Positions 44,090 to 53,958 of a DNA stretch of 64,000 nucleotides are shown here, in pieces (position 1 is the first letter of the stretch; every line of letters begins with the position of its first letter). The notes under the pieces were generated by a model, which was not told the origin of the DNA, ran no database searches, and saw only the letters and a program-made list of their open reading frames with translations. Position numbers and translations under genes: made by a program. Source of the DNA: Athripsodes cinereus (taxonomy: Eukaryota; Arthropoda; Insecta; Trichoptera; Leptoceridae); NCBI GenBank assembly GCA_947579605.1, contig OX388313.1, positions 25,485,214-25,549,213 of the forward strand, in the 5' to 3' direction.

Positions 44090-44410
44090 AAACTCCGTGT
44101 AGCTCAAAGGAAGCATGAAAGAGCGATGCTACAACACGGGGATTTGTAGAAGATCAGGAGTGTTACGGATGTTGTGTAAAGTGTAGCAAAGTTGAAGCGG
44201 TCATTGGCAGGGCATGTTGCTAGACTTAAAGATCAAAGATGGACAAAAAGGGTAGTGTAGTGGAGATTTCGTGACGATAAAAGGAATAGAGGAAGACCGT
44301 CAGACGACATTAGAAAAATCGCTGGTGACTGGTTGCAGAAAGCTCAAGACGAATGCCTGGAGACATATGGGGGAGGCTCATGTTCAGTAGTGGACAGGAA
44401 TAGCTGCATA
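44090..44410 (+). pseudogene. LINE reverse transcriptase C-terminal fragment (RTE-like)
   Basis: Frames read KLRVAQRKHERAML, then AKLKRSLAGHVARLKDQRWT, RFRDDKRNRGRPSDDIRKIA and WLQKAQDECLETYG. The AGHVAR...RGRP...DDI pattern is typical of RTE-type elements. It has several frameshifts and stops. Confidence 0.8.
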
Positions 44411-45184
44411 AGTAAGTAAATAATAATGTGTACAAATTCTATAATCAATAGATATAATATATTATGATACTAAAGTTTCTAGGGACACGAAGAAATATTT
44501 GAGGTTATGTTTTAAAAACAAATATAATAATATTTGGTATAACTATGAGTCAGTTTTATTTTAAAACATTACTCAAAATATGAAATTATAAACTGACATT
44601 ATACAATTACATACATTCTGAAGTGATGTATTATTTATGTTGAAGCTAACTATTGATGATAATAATAATATTAAGTTTGTAGATGGGAAATTATGGAAAA
44701 TCATTATGTATTGTATTTAATAGTGAGTAATTTACAACTAACTAAATATTAAAACTATGTTTGTTTTTACCTTTTTACAGAAATAATACAAAGCGCACAA
44801 CAATAAACTTTGATAAGAACGTTTCTGAGTTTTCATTACCAAGACAACGACATTTGAGGTCTAGTAAAAGGTTACGTGATTAGCGCAAAGACATTCTGAA
44901 TGTGGAAGCTGGTTTCTCCCTTGTGATTCTAAGAGAGCATTCATTATTATAAATGTAAGAATTTATTTGTTAATTCAAACACATTAGCACATAAAACATA
45001 AAGAACTTAAGTGATAGTGACGAAAAAATAAGGCTAATTACAGTGTTTTATACAAACTTAATTTATAAAACATTTAATACTTACAACGCACATATATTAC
45101 ATTTTATGTATATAATAACAAGAAAATAAAACCAGTTACAAGGAATAACTAATTATTAATCCCTTTGGATTATATTATAATTAA

Positions 45185-45345
45185 TGAAAATATAACACTG
45201 TAAACTTAAGACATGAAACGTACATTTCAATGTTTCGTACATAAAATGTACCAAGATTGAACTGAACTAAATGAATCATAATTTTTGTAAAACCTGTGTC
45301 AGAGAATTATCTAAAATGTGTGATATAATATATATTATTATATTC
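45185..45345. repeat. Diverged direct repeat, left copy (partner 51740-51890)
   Basis: AAAATATAACACTGTAAACT, AAACGTACATTTCAAT, AAAATGTACCAAGATTGAAC and GAGAATTATCTAAAATGTGT align in order with 51740-51890. The two copies lie on either side of the complete LINE block and differ by many substitutions and small gaps. Confidence 0.65.
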
Positions 45346-45431
45346 CTTTACAGATGTGTCCGGTTATATACATATTTCAATAACAAAAATGACCAAATCA
45401 AATATTTGGATGTAAGTTAATAAATTGAAAT

Positions 45432-45570
45432 CAGTAGACAACATGCTGTAGCCGGTACAGAAGAAGCAAACGGTAGAGGAAATAAGACTAAACATCTAAG
45501 GCGTGACAAATATCCAAGAAGAGATTTAGAAGCATTTTCCAAGTGCTTGGCCAACGTCTTGAGGACCTAG
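45432..45570 (+). other. Short open frame of unknown origin
   Basis: The plus strand reads QHAVAGTEEANGRGNKTKHL and then RRDKYPRRDLEAFSKCLANV to a stop at 45568-45570. A possible acceptor (GAAATCAG) precedes it. It is followed about 55 bp later by a piece shared with the palindromic insert at 53670. Host exon or transposon remnant are both possible. Confidence 0.2.
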
Positions 45571-45914
45571 CATGTTTTAGGAAGAAGAGAATTAAAAATA
45601 ATACATAATTTTATTATTTTATTCATTCACTGTGTCTAGGTAGTAGAATTCAATAAATCATATGTATTTTTGGTCTAATAAATAATATTAAATAAAGTTT
45701 TCTTTTTTTATGAGATTATAATGTTAATAAATAATATGACTTCTTTTTTAAAAATGATTTATTTTTTCTTCTAAGTTGAGTATAGCATGGTGAGTAGGTA
45801 AGTATTGCAATGGTATACATACATATTTATACATACACAGATTAATCTGTATTAGACTGTACGAGCCTTCTTAATAAGTAAACTTGTGTGAAGGAGGTGG
45901 TAATTACTTACACT

Positions 45915-45945
45915 TATTCTTTTCTTTCTTTCTTTCTTTTTCCTC
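45915..45945. repeat. TTTC microsatellite
   Basis: Four to five CTTT units lie in an otherwise plain stretch just upstream of a GC-richer 200-bp patch (45950-46150) in which I recognise nothing. Confidence 0.8.
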
Positions 45946-46363
45946 GAGGCAAGGCACCCGATACCGAGTGAATTATGCCTATTTGTTGACAAGAACAACA
46001 GTTGTTAAAGTTAAATTTATGTATTTCCGTAGCGTGGTAGGCACCTACATTCGCCTCAAACTCCTACACTACACGCTGCAAGTACGTTACAAGGGCATTG
46101 AGTCCAATGAACCCAACGCCCGCATACCATCACACGTATATACGTACACCGCCGCTTGAGTCACGGCATCATTGTAGTGGTAGAGCCGTATTCAGGAATC
46201 AAATTTAAGTCACACTTTGAATCGCTACTTAACATTTTTACATTCAACTCGTCAAAACAAAATTTAAACTAATCTAGTCAACAAGTTGATTTTTTTAAAA
46301 GGGGATCTTTCTTTTGATATGGATGTCCTTTAAGAAGGAGAAAAACATCACTTATCAATCAAC

Positions 46364-49300
46364 TCAAATGTTTTTATTGTACCTTTTGAGGTGATTCACT
46401 AAAGCCAGATTCACATTGTAACAATTTTGTGCCAATAGAGAGTGTACGGAGATGGGAAAATTAATACCTAAATCTCTAAGAGAACGAATTAATTCCTGGT
46501 TGGGTAGTAGTGGACAGCCCAAGAAGATATGGTCCAAAGTCTCGCTGTCTTCCCCGCATTCACATACTGGGGAGTCTAGAATGTTGATTCTGGCCAAGTG
46601 AGAGGCAGTGACGCAATGACCTATCCTCATTCTACAGAGGAGGGAAATACTTAATTTTGGTAATTTCGATCCTTGAAACCATGGTTGGGATGGAATTGAA
46701 GGTTGGATTCCTCTGTAATGGGATCCAGATACTGACACGGTGAAGTTATAGTTCCACTTATCATAAATGTTCTTTTTTACTGCATTTAGGCAGTCTCCGA
46801 TAGGTAAAACAAATGGATTTGGCAATACCCCGCAAGTACATGCTTCCTTGGCCAAAACGTCCACCTTTTCGTTACCAGAAATGCCCACGTGAGAAGGGAT
46901 CCAAGCAATTACCAGATCTATAGATTTGGAAACTGCTTCGTGAATTAAAATTAATATTTCTTTGATTATGTAGTTATTGAGTGAGGATTTAGCTTTTTTT
47001 CTAAGAGCAGTGACAAGGCTTAGGGAATCTGTAAAAATTATAGCCCGTGGAAGTGTTTTGTCTACGATTAACTTAAGAGCCTCTCTGAAAGCCAGACACT
47101 CAGCACTAAAGACTGATGCAGAAGTAGGAAGTTGAAATTTGAGTTCAATTTGAAGTGAGGGAGAGTAAACAGCCGACCCGCATTCATCTGTTTGAGATTT
47201 GGAGCCGTCAGTAAAGAAAATAGAATGAGAAGGCCATTCACTATTTACTCTTTGCAAAAATAAAATGTTCACCACGTGCGGATTCAAAGTGTATACTGAC
47301 TTATCTAAGCCAATCGAATCAATTATATTACAGGTCTGCATTGGATAATTGAGAGGTGTTGAATAATGCGTTGAAGATGTAAGATTAACTGATGCAGAAA
47401 AATTTTGCTTGATGTATTCCCAAGACGAACATAAGAGAGGATACATTTTATTACGCCAGTAAGGCTCATTAGAGCAAAGGTCTAAAAGAGTTTGCAGTTT
47501 GAGGAGCAATAAATGGGGTCTCAAACTCATTCTTCGTAGTACAAATTTGTGGGAGAGAAAGAGTCGTCTAAGACAGAGAGGCATTTCGACACATTCTGCC
47601 TGTAAGGCTATTATTGGGGAAGACCTCATGGCACCCAATATAAGTCTCAGGCATTTATTTTGGACTCTTTCCAGTTTTGTACTTAAATAATTAGGAAGGG
47701 GCTCCATCAGAAAACAAGCATAATCCAGAAGACTGCGAATAAGAGAAGAGTAAAGCATTCTCATAGTAGAGGGATGAGCGCCCCACCACACTCTTGAGAC
47801 TGCTCTAAGGATATTAATATTTTTTTCACATCTGACTATTACGTTGTCTATGTGTAGGTTCCATGAGAGTTTTCTGTGAAGAGTAACTCCCAAAAACCTC
47901 ACAGATTCCACGTTTGGGATAATACCATCATCACACTTCAATGAAATCTTAGGGGTTTTGTGTTTCTTTGTGAAAACTACAAGTTGACTTTTGGAGGGGG
48001 AGAGAGTCATCCCGCTGGCAAAAAACCATCTACTTAATAGCTGAAGGGCTGTTTCTAATTTTTCTCCAGCATAGAGCGTAGAACCAAGAGAACAGTAAAC
48101 CACAAAATCATCCGCATACTGGAGTATATTGACATCGGAAGGTAGAGAATTCCCGATATCGTGCGTGTAAAGATTAAAAAGAGTTGGGCTTAGCACTGAT
48201 CCTTGCGGGAGCCCTTTATATACCATTCTCTCGACCAGACCTTTGGAGGAATTAATCAGTATGCTTCTCTCACTCATTATATTAAAGATAAGGCAACACA
48301 GTATATTGGGGATTCCCGCAGATGTCATTTTTTTAAATAAAACTGGAAGTAAAACGCTGTCATACGCCCCGCAGATATCCAAGAAACAAGCCACTAGGTC
48401 CCATTTCTTGGTTCTCGCAATATGGATGTCTGAGACCAGAACACTCAAATTATCCAAGCAAGATCGTCCTTTTCTGAATCCAAGCTGAAAGGATGGGAGT
48501 ACACCCGAGTGTTCGAGGAACTGATCCAATCTCGCTTTTAGCATGCGTTCCAAAACCTTTAGGAAGCAGCAAGATAACGCTATTGGGCGATATGATGAAG
48601 GTAGGGTGGGATTTTTCCCTTGCTTAAGAATTGGAATGATGGATTGTTTTTTCCAGAGGGAGGGAATTTTTCCGCTTCCTAGAATCAGGTTGTACAACTC
48701 TAATAGTCTAACTAGAAGATTCTTGGGAGCATGACGGAAAAAAGAGTATGGAATGAGATCTGGACCAGGAGAAGATTCACCTCCAGCTTGGATAGAGGAG
48801 GACAATTCGTCATAAGAAAAAGGAGATGAAAGCACATTGGAGTGCTCAGAAAGTGTGGGACTTTTTTGCAATTCGTGGCATTCCGGAACGTATGGAGGGG
48901 ATAAGTTATCAATAAAATTCTCGATCCATGGACCCATCGCGACCTTTTTATGTTTTGGTGAGAAAGAACCTCTAAACCTGCGAATGGAGTCCCACACTTC
49001 CGATGTAGGAGTGTCTGGGGACAAAGAGCCACAAAAATCTTGCCAACCTTTTCTTTTCTTTTTCCTAAGTAATTTCTTTGTACGGGCTTGTACATTCCGA
49101 ACCCGTAAAAAGTTTTCCCATGACATGTTATTTTTATAAAATTTGATAACTGCTGCTCTCTGTTTGACTGCCTCAGTACAATCTGCATCCCACCAAGGTG
49201 GAGATGTTTTGTAGAATTTTTGACCTGATGATATTGGGATGGAGATCTTCGCAGCACGTGAAATAACGTCATGAATATCTTTTGCAAAATTATCAACGTC

Positions 49301-50110
49301 GCGATGTTCTTTCTGAATTAAGTGGTCTTCCGATAAAATATGTTTGCGATACTCGTCCCAATTAGCTTTCTTTGTAATGAATTTGGTTCTGACAATATCA
49401 TTCGAAACACAATCAGGGGCTACTTTCAATTCGATGATTATGGGGAAATGGTCACTGGAATAGGTATCTACGAGGATATCCCACTGTGAAACAGGAGCAA
49501 TATCTGCTGTGCAAATTGAAATATCCACCGCGCTAGGTCTTTGATCTGGATATGAGAGACGAGTGGGTTCTCCTCTATTCAGAATACAGAGATTAAATTC
49601 ATCTGTCCAATCCAAAATCGCCCTACCGGGAGTATCCGAAGATGGACTACCCCAAGACTGAGAATGAGCGTTGAAATCTCCCAGAATCATGAAAGAGGAA
49701 GACATCCCTGGGATGATACGGGACCAGAAGGCTTTGTCAAAATAAGATCTAGGAGGGGCATACACGGAAATAATTGAAATATCATTAACTCTTGCAGCAA
49801 CTACTTGTATGTTTGATGGGGAATTAAGAGAGATTCTTTCAAAATCAAGAGAATCCCTTACCAGAAGGGCTGCACCTCCTCCTCCGCCTTCTAACCGATC
49901 ATCCCTAAAGCAGGAATAACCAGGGAAGGAAACGAAAGAATCGAACTTATACCAAGTCTCTGAGAGACAAGCAACATCAATTCTACAAGATCTAAGTAAA
50001 TATAAGATTTCATCTCTGTGACGAACTGCGCTACGGCAATTCCATTGAAGGATAGCTAAGTTAGATAATTTATTTTTCGAAAATCTATTCGTGTTGGTTT
50101 GGTAGGCCAT
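46364..50110 (-). CDS. LINE ORF2: APE endonuclease, reverse transcriptase, RNase H
   Basis: The protein is 1248 residues. The endonuclease spans about 18-230: QWNCRS (22-27), SETW with Glu51, GDFN (144-147) and SDHFP (219-223). Reverse transcriptase spans about 440-760: first catalytic Asp578 in FLDICGAYD, QGSVLSP (636-642) and YADD (665-668). RNase H spans about 960-1095 with the full set Asp968 (TDGS), Glu1004 (SAE), Asp1028 (TDS) and Asp1084 (VDVLAKEA). The C-terminus has the CxC...H...C motif (C1183, C1185, H1194, C1199). This domain order fits the I/R1-like LINE superfamily. It would nick target DNA and prime reverse transcription there. The start ATG lies inside ORF1 in a different frame. 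Confidence 0.9.
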   Translation of the reverse strand: MAYQTNTNRFSKNKLSNLAILQWNCRSAVRHRDEILYLLRSCRIDVACLSETWYKFDSFVSFPGYSCFRDDRLEGGGGGAALLVRDSLDFERISLNSPSNIQVVAARVNDISIISVYAPPRSYFDKAFWSRIIPGMSSSFMILGDFNAHSQSWGSPSSDTPGRAILDWTDEFNLCILNRGEPTRLSYPDQRPSAVDISICTADIAPVSQWDILVDTYSSDHFPIIIELKVAPDCVSNDIVRTKFITKKANWDEYRKHILSEDHLIQKEHRDVDNFAKDIHDVISRAAKISIPISSGQKFYKTSPPWWDADCTEAVKQRAAVIKFYKNNMSWENFLRVRNVQARTKKLLRKKKRKGWQDFCGSLSPDTPTSEVWDSIRRFRGSFSPKHKKVAMGPWIENFIDNLSPPYVPECHELQKSPTLSEHSNVLSSPFSYDELSSSIQAGGESSPGPDLIPYSFFRHAPKNLLVRLLELYNLILGSGKIPSLWKKQSIIPILKQGKNPTLPSSYRPIALSCCFLKVLERMLKARLDQFLEHSGVLPSFQLGFRKGRSCLDNLSVLVSDIHIARTKKWDLVACFLDICGAYDSVLLPVLFKKMTSAGIPNILCCLIFNIMSERSILINSSKGLVERMVYKGLPQGSVLSPTLFNLYTHDIGNSLPSDVNILQYADDFVVYCSLGSTLYAGEKLETALQLLSRWFFASGMTLSPSKSQLVVFTKKHKTPKISLKCDDGIIPNVESVRFLGVTLHRKLSWNLHIDNVIVRCEKNINILRAVSRVWWGAHPSTMRMLYSSLIRSLLDYACFLMEPLPNYLSTKLERVQNKCLRLILGAMRSSPIIALQAECVEMPLCLRRLFLSHKFVLRRMSLRPHLLLLKLQTLLDLCSNEPYWRNKMYPLLCSSWEYIKQNFSASVNLTSSTHYSTPLNYPMQTCNIIDSIGLDKSVYTLNPHVVNILFLQRVNSEWPSHSIFFTDGSKSQTDECGSAVYSPSLQIELKFQLPTSASVFSAECLAFREALKLIVDKTLPRAIIFTDSLSLVTALRKKAKSSLNNYIIKEILILIHEAVSKSIDLVIAWIPSHVGISGNEKVDVLAKEACTCGVLPNPFVLPIGDCLNAVKKNIYDKWNYNFTVSVSGSHYRGIQPSIPSQPWFQGSKLPKLSISLLCRMRIGHCVTASHLARINILDSPVCECGEDSETLDHIFLGCPLLPNQELIRSLRDLGINFPISVHSLLAQNCYNVNLALVNHLKRYNKNI

Positions 50111-51452
50111 TTTCGATAAGGTTTTTTAGTGCAGGAATAAGAAAAGCAGCGTTAGACGAAGTCAAATTCTTGGAGGAAAGGATTTCTATAAGAATTTTTA
50201 AAAGGGAAAAAAGAAAATTGTTGTTATCCAGAGTCAAAGATTCTTTAAGGTTTTCAATTACATTTTGTTCAGAAACGGGAACTTGAGTTGAAATTGCGCA
50301 ACCGTTGGAACTCTGAGAAGGAGATCCGTTGGTATAGGAAAGGAGAGAGTCATGGCTGACTTTGTCATACCCAGAAGATGTGGATTTTTTTTGGGGCTTA
50401 CCTACCGATCTCCTACGGAGTGTGGTATGGTTCTGAGAGTAAGAGGGTGTTGTAAGGGGAACTGAATTTGAGGCCAGAGCTTCTGCATAGGAGGATTTTA
50501 CAGTTGGGTGTAGTTTTGCTGCCTGAATATATGACAGGTTAGATAAGGCCATCGAGTTTTTAATGGCTTTCTGCCTGGAAAATTCCGGACATGAGGAACT
50601 TATTGCTTTATGAGCCCCTTTGCATTGAAAGCACTTAGTTTCAGAGGACTTACATTCCTCAGAAGGATGGTTTTCTCCACAGTTGAAGCACTTAGGGGGA
50701 GAACGGCAAGCAACCTTTGAGTGGCCATATTTGCAACAATTAAAACATTGAACGGTGGGAAAACTGTATTTCTCAACGTTAAAAGAGTTATACATTATAT
50801 ATAAATGTGATGGCAGAAATTGACCCTCAAATGTAATAACTATGGTCCTGGAAGGTTTCCACTCCACGGAACCCGAGGACCTATCCTTAAAATTTAACCG
50901 CCTAATTTTGATTACGTTCTCCACGTCCGGATTTGACTCCAAAATGGAGGATATTAGTTCCTCATTAGAGATGTCCAGTGGGATGCCCCGAATCAGACCC
51001 ATTCGCGTAACATTATAAGATGGGATAAACGCTCTGAAATTGGAGTTGGAGAGCATGAAAACATTTTTTATGAAGGAGTTAGCACCACCTCCTGATGAAA
51101 ATTCCAGGGAAATTTTATATTTTCCCTCAGCCTTGACAGATCCGTTGATCACGCCTTGAATCTTTTTTGTGTATAAGAATTTCCCGAATTGAAGCGGGGA
51201 GATGGGCTTGCTTTGGGCAGCATCCTGCACAAAGACAATAAATGGACCACAAGATTTAGGAGTATAAAAGTGTTCCCTGATGGGAGTGTGGAAAGAAGAA
51301 GAAGTAGAAGTTGAAGGAAGGGGTAACTTCTCCTCGGATGTGGGATCAAAAGAAGCACTGCGAGTTCTTTTCCTTTTTGGATCCGGGGGGTCTGGTGGGT
51401 CCGGATCCGGTGGGGTAGAAGGTGGGATAATATGGTGTGGATGGTCTCCCAT
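50085..51452 (-). CDS. LINE ORF1: Gag-like nucleic-acid-binding protein with three zinc knuckles
   Basis: The protein is 455 residues. The N-terminus is Pro/Asp-rich (PPSTPPDPDPPDPPDP) followed by KRKR, a possible nuclear-localisation signal. Residues about 65-215 look like a divergent RRM-like fold (inference). Three zinc knuckles follow: C236-C239-H244-C249 (CX2CX4HX4C), C255-C258-H262-C267 (CX2CX3HX4C) and C274-C277-H281-C288 (CX2CX3HX6C). Such arrays are typical of ORF1 proteins of I, R1 and jockey LINEs, which coat the element RNA. A Ser-rich tail and a hydrophobic helix near 412-450 close the protein. Its stop codon overlaps the start of ORF2 by 26 nt, which suggests ORF2 is made by re-initiation or coupling. 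Confidence 0.88.
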   Translation of the reverse strand: MGDHPHHIIPPSTPPDPDPPDPPDPKRKRTRSASFDPTSEEKLPLPSTSTSSSFHTPIREHFYTPKSCGPFIVFVQDAAQSKPISPLQFGKFLYTKKIQGVINGSVKAEGKYKISLEFSSGGGANSFIKNVFMLSNSNFRAFIPSYNVTRMGLIRGIPLDISNEELISSILESNPDVENVIKIRRLNFKDRSSGSVEWKPSRTIVITFEGQFLPSHLYIMYNSFNVEKYSFPTVQCFNCCKYGHSKVACRSPPKCFNCGENHPSEECKSSETKCFQCKGAHKAISSSCPEFSRQKAIKNSMALSNLSYIQAAKLHPTVKSSYAEALASNSVPLTTPSYSQNHTTLRRRSVGKPQKKSTSSGYDKVSHDSLLSYTNGSPSQSSNGCAISTQVPVSEQNVIENLKESLTLDNNNFLFSLLKILIEILSSKNLTSSNAAFLIPALKNLIENGLPNQHE

Positions 51453-51739
51453 CCTTAGTCAACGAAGAGAAAAAAAAGAGAAAACAAAAGATAAATAACA
51501 GATCACTCTTACCAGATATCCAGAGTAGAAAAAAATAAAATAAAACTAAATTATAAAACAAACTAAAAAAATCCTGAATACGGCCGTTGATCGCTATGTG
51601 AAAAAAAAAATGTAAAATTAAATTAATGAAATATTATTATTTTAGTCAAATACTAATAACAATACGGTACACGATGGAACACACAACCAGACGGTTACGA
51701 GTATTGTCACCGAATGACTTACACTTATTCTAATCTATA

Positions 51740-51890
51740 AAAATATAACACTGCAAACAAAAGATATGAAGCGTACATTTCTAATAAAATGTTCCAAGAT
51801 TGTTATAAGTGAACTATCACTAAATAAACAATTATTTTCATAAAATCTGTATTAGAGAGTTATCTAAAATGTATTTTATAATACATGCAC
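51740..51890. repeat. Diverged direct repeat, right copy
   Basis: AAAAATATAACACTGCAAAC, AAGCGTACATTTCTAATAAA, ATGTTCCAAGATTG and GAGAGTTATCTAAAATGTAT mirror the left copy in the same orientation. It is probably an old dispersed repeat; a segmental duplication is less likely. Confidence 0.65.
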
Positions 51891-51894
51891 ATAT

Positions 51895-51945
51895 TCTGCT
51901 GGTTACCCCACTTGTGGTATGTGCTGTGATGGTGTAGTAGTATAA
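51895..51945 (+). mobile_element. 240-bp dispersed repeat, 3' end only
   Basis: CTGCTGGTTACCCCACTTGT, then GGTATGTGCTGTGATGGTGTAG and TAG triplets. Only the last 45 bases of the family are present. Confidence 0.75.
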
Positions 51946-52784
51946 TAAATTCTTCAATAATTTTTAATATTATACTTTTTTTATTTGTACATGTTACCTA
52001 CTTTATATGTATCTCCTATGGTGTATCTTAGTCAGAATTTTTAGAATGCTAGCATAACCTTGATTATTTTTATAATTTTATGGTAGATATTTATAGTAAT
52101 AGTTTCATTACTATGCACATGTCATGTATGTGGACAATCTTCATCATTCTTCAGGTATTACTATATCTGTTGAAACGATGACATGAATTTATATTTGACT
52201 GGACTAAACTAACTCATTCAGTCTTTTTGTTTTGATTATAATTATTTATTGATTGAGTTTATTTTGTAAAACTCCCTATTGATTTAAGTAAATAAACAAA
52301 CCAATTGGAGGTTTACTGTATTTAATAATATATGCAGCAACCTGGTTTCGACTAACTAAGTCAAGAGTTTGACAATGACTTATATTATTTCTACATTGAT
52401 TCAGTTGATTTGCTTTTTTACACATTGTTTTTTTTATATTTTGTATTGACATCATAATATGAACAGAATATGATAACATTATTTTTGAGAAAAAGTTGTT
52501 TCAAGCTGATATTTGAATCATTGATAATGTATGTACTCATGAGTTATATATTTTCTTTGGCATATTTTTTTGTTTTATTGTAAATGTTTTGTTTTTTACT
52601 TTATTTGTTGTGTATAAAAATGAGGTATATTTTGATATTTTAATTTTATTTCATGACATGAAATTTAAAGGTTTCAAAAATAAATAAATAAAAATTTATT
52701 CTCTCAGTCTCTAGAGTAAAAGTTATTTGAATATGATAGAACAGTTCTGTTTATTAATCATTATTTGTTAATAAGTACTTCTAC

Positions 52785-53040
52785 TACTACTGTTATACAA
52801 TCACGGCATATCCCACACGTAGGGTAGCTAGCAAATCAGCTGCATGTAATAAACATGCAACCGTCTTCTCCGTGCCAACAAAAAAGTAAGACATTCTGGA
52901 TGGATGGCGAACCTCATCGTTTAGCTTAAGATGTAAAAGTCTTAATTTTTTTGAACTCCTGCCTTTAACAAAACACTCAAAAGAGTGGAACTTACTGAAA
53001 AGAGTGGAAGACCAATTCTTTGTCGGGTGGTTCACAGAGA
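52785..53040 (-). mobile_element. 240-bp dispersed repeat copy, full length
   Basis: It starts with TACTACTACTGTTATACAAT, then CACGGCATATCCCACACGTA, and has all landmarks through GAAGACCAATTCTTTGTCGG and GGTTCACAGAGA. Confidence 0.85.
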
Positions 53041-53669
53041 TAAAGTAACACGTAAAACTTTAAATTATATTTTTATTTGTTACTTATAGATCTAAATATG
53101 ATTTTTGTTTTGAAAGAACAAACGTAAATGGTAATAAAAAGGTATGGATATTTTAAATGAAGAACATCATCTTCGCATGATTATGTGTATATTTAGTCAA
53201 TTTATTGGCATTTTCTGTTAGTTTAACATTTGTATAATTTTTATCAATAAATTAATCATAAGTTCTTATTGCTATGGTATAAGTTGTACTTAAAATATGA
53301 TATGTGGTAAGTTTATAATTGCAAATAAATAGAAATATTAGAAAACCATTATGTAGTAAACTAATGTTTATATTTTTTAAATATAATAAATAAATTAGTT
53401 TTTAACATTTTGTGTTATTATCATATCCCTTATTGAGAAATTTAGTTTATTTGTTTTGCAGTTATTTCCTTATTATTGTACAAACATGTTTTTTTTATAT
53501 CTAAATATGTACATTGACAAGGAAGTGTTAGAGCAAGTTGACGAATGTGTGTACTTCAGTAGTTTGTTCACGAGAGATGGGAAGTGTAAAAGCGATATTG
53601 AAATGAGAAAAATTGCTGGCAATGAGGTAAATGGTGCAATCCGACCAATTGCAAATAGAAACATATCTA

Positions 53670-53774
53670 TTCACTGTGTCGGTGTTTAGGTAGTAGAATT
53701 CCATATCGAAATAAATAAAACAAGTGTTTTATTCTACAATAGTAGAATAAAACACTTGTTTTATTTATTTCGGT
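53670..53774. mobile_element. 105-bp palindromic insertion with 14-bp TSD
   Basis: TAGAAACATATCTA is present on both sides (53656-53669 and 53775-53788), and removing the insert restores the RTE reading frame. The insert contains a perfect inverted repeat with 31-nt arms (53707-53737 and 53742-53772) and a 4-nt loop. Its first 35 bases (CACTGTGTC...GTAGTAGAATTC) match a sequence near 45625-45660, so it belongs to a dispersed repeat. The TSD length suggests LINE-driven retroposition with a snap-back structure. Confidence 0.8.
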
Positions 53775-53869
53775 TAGAAACATATCTACTACAGCTAAAA
53801 GGGTGGTGCACTCTGCTATCTTAGTGCCAACACTCGTGTATGCAAGTGAGACGTGGACCCATGTCAACA

Positions 53870-53958
53870 ATCTCATTTCTACTGCATTTATGCCATTCTC
53901 ATCCTTCTTTAACCATTTATGAAGGATGAAAGTGGCATAAATGCAGTAGAAATAAGAT
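53870..53958. repeat. Inverted duplication inside the RTE remnant
   Basis: The arms at 53870-53907 and 53921-53958 are 38 nt long with three mismatches and a 13-nt loop. The right arm reads as normal reverse transcriptase sequence (KDESGINAVEIR). The left arm is its inverted copy and replaces the expected codons, so it arose by template switching or a similar event after insertion. Confidence 0.85.

Larger units (their letters stand above)
46300..51560 (-). mobile_element. Near-complete two-ORF LINE of the I/R1-like (RNase H) group
   Basis: The element has a 5' UTR of roughly 100 nt (51453 to about 51560), ORF1 (51452-50085), ORF2 (50110-46364) and a 3' UTR of about 60 nt. Both ORFs are free of stops and frameshifts, and all catalytic residues I checked are present. 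It is richer in G+C than its surroundings. I could not define a clean TSD, so the ends are approximate. No obvious poly(A) or TAA-repeat tail is visible. It is the best candidate in the window for a recently active element. Confidence 0.85.
46186..51584. mobile_element. Possible TIR element that the LINE inserted into
   Basis: GCCGTATTCAGGA at about 46186-46198 on the left reappears as its reverse complement, TCCTGAATACGGC, at about 51571-51583 on the right. That is one inverted 13-14 bp pair placed just outside the two-ORF LINE. About 110 bp of ordinary AT-rich sequence lies between the left repeat and the LINE 3' end, and only a few tens of bases on the right. The simplest reading is a small TIR-type element split by the LINE. 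Chance similarity is possible because the repeats are short. Confidence 0.35.

Noticed and set aside
45884..46159. 91-codon plus-strand ORF in a GC-richer patch
   Set aside because: It starts in a CTTT microsatellite region and the C-terminal half has no domain. The patch is more likely an unrecognised repeat.
48712..49296. 194-codon minus-strand ORF in a second frame of LINE ORF2
   Set aside because: A shadow of the real 1248-codon frame; it has none of the expected motifs.
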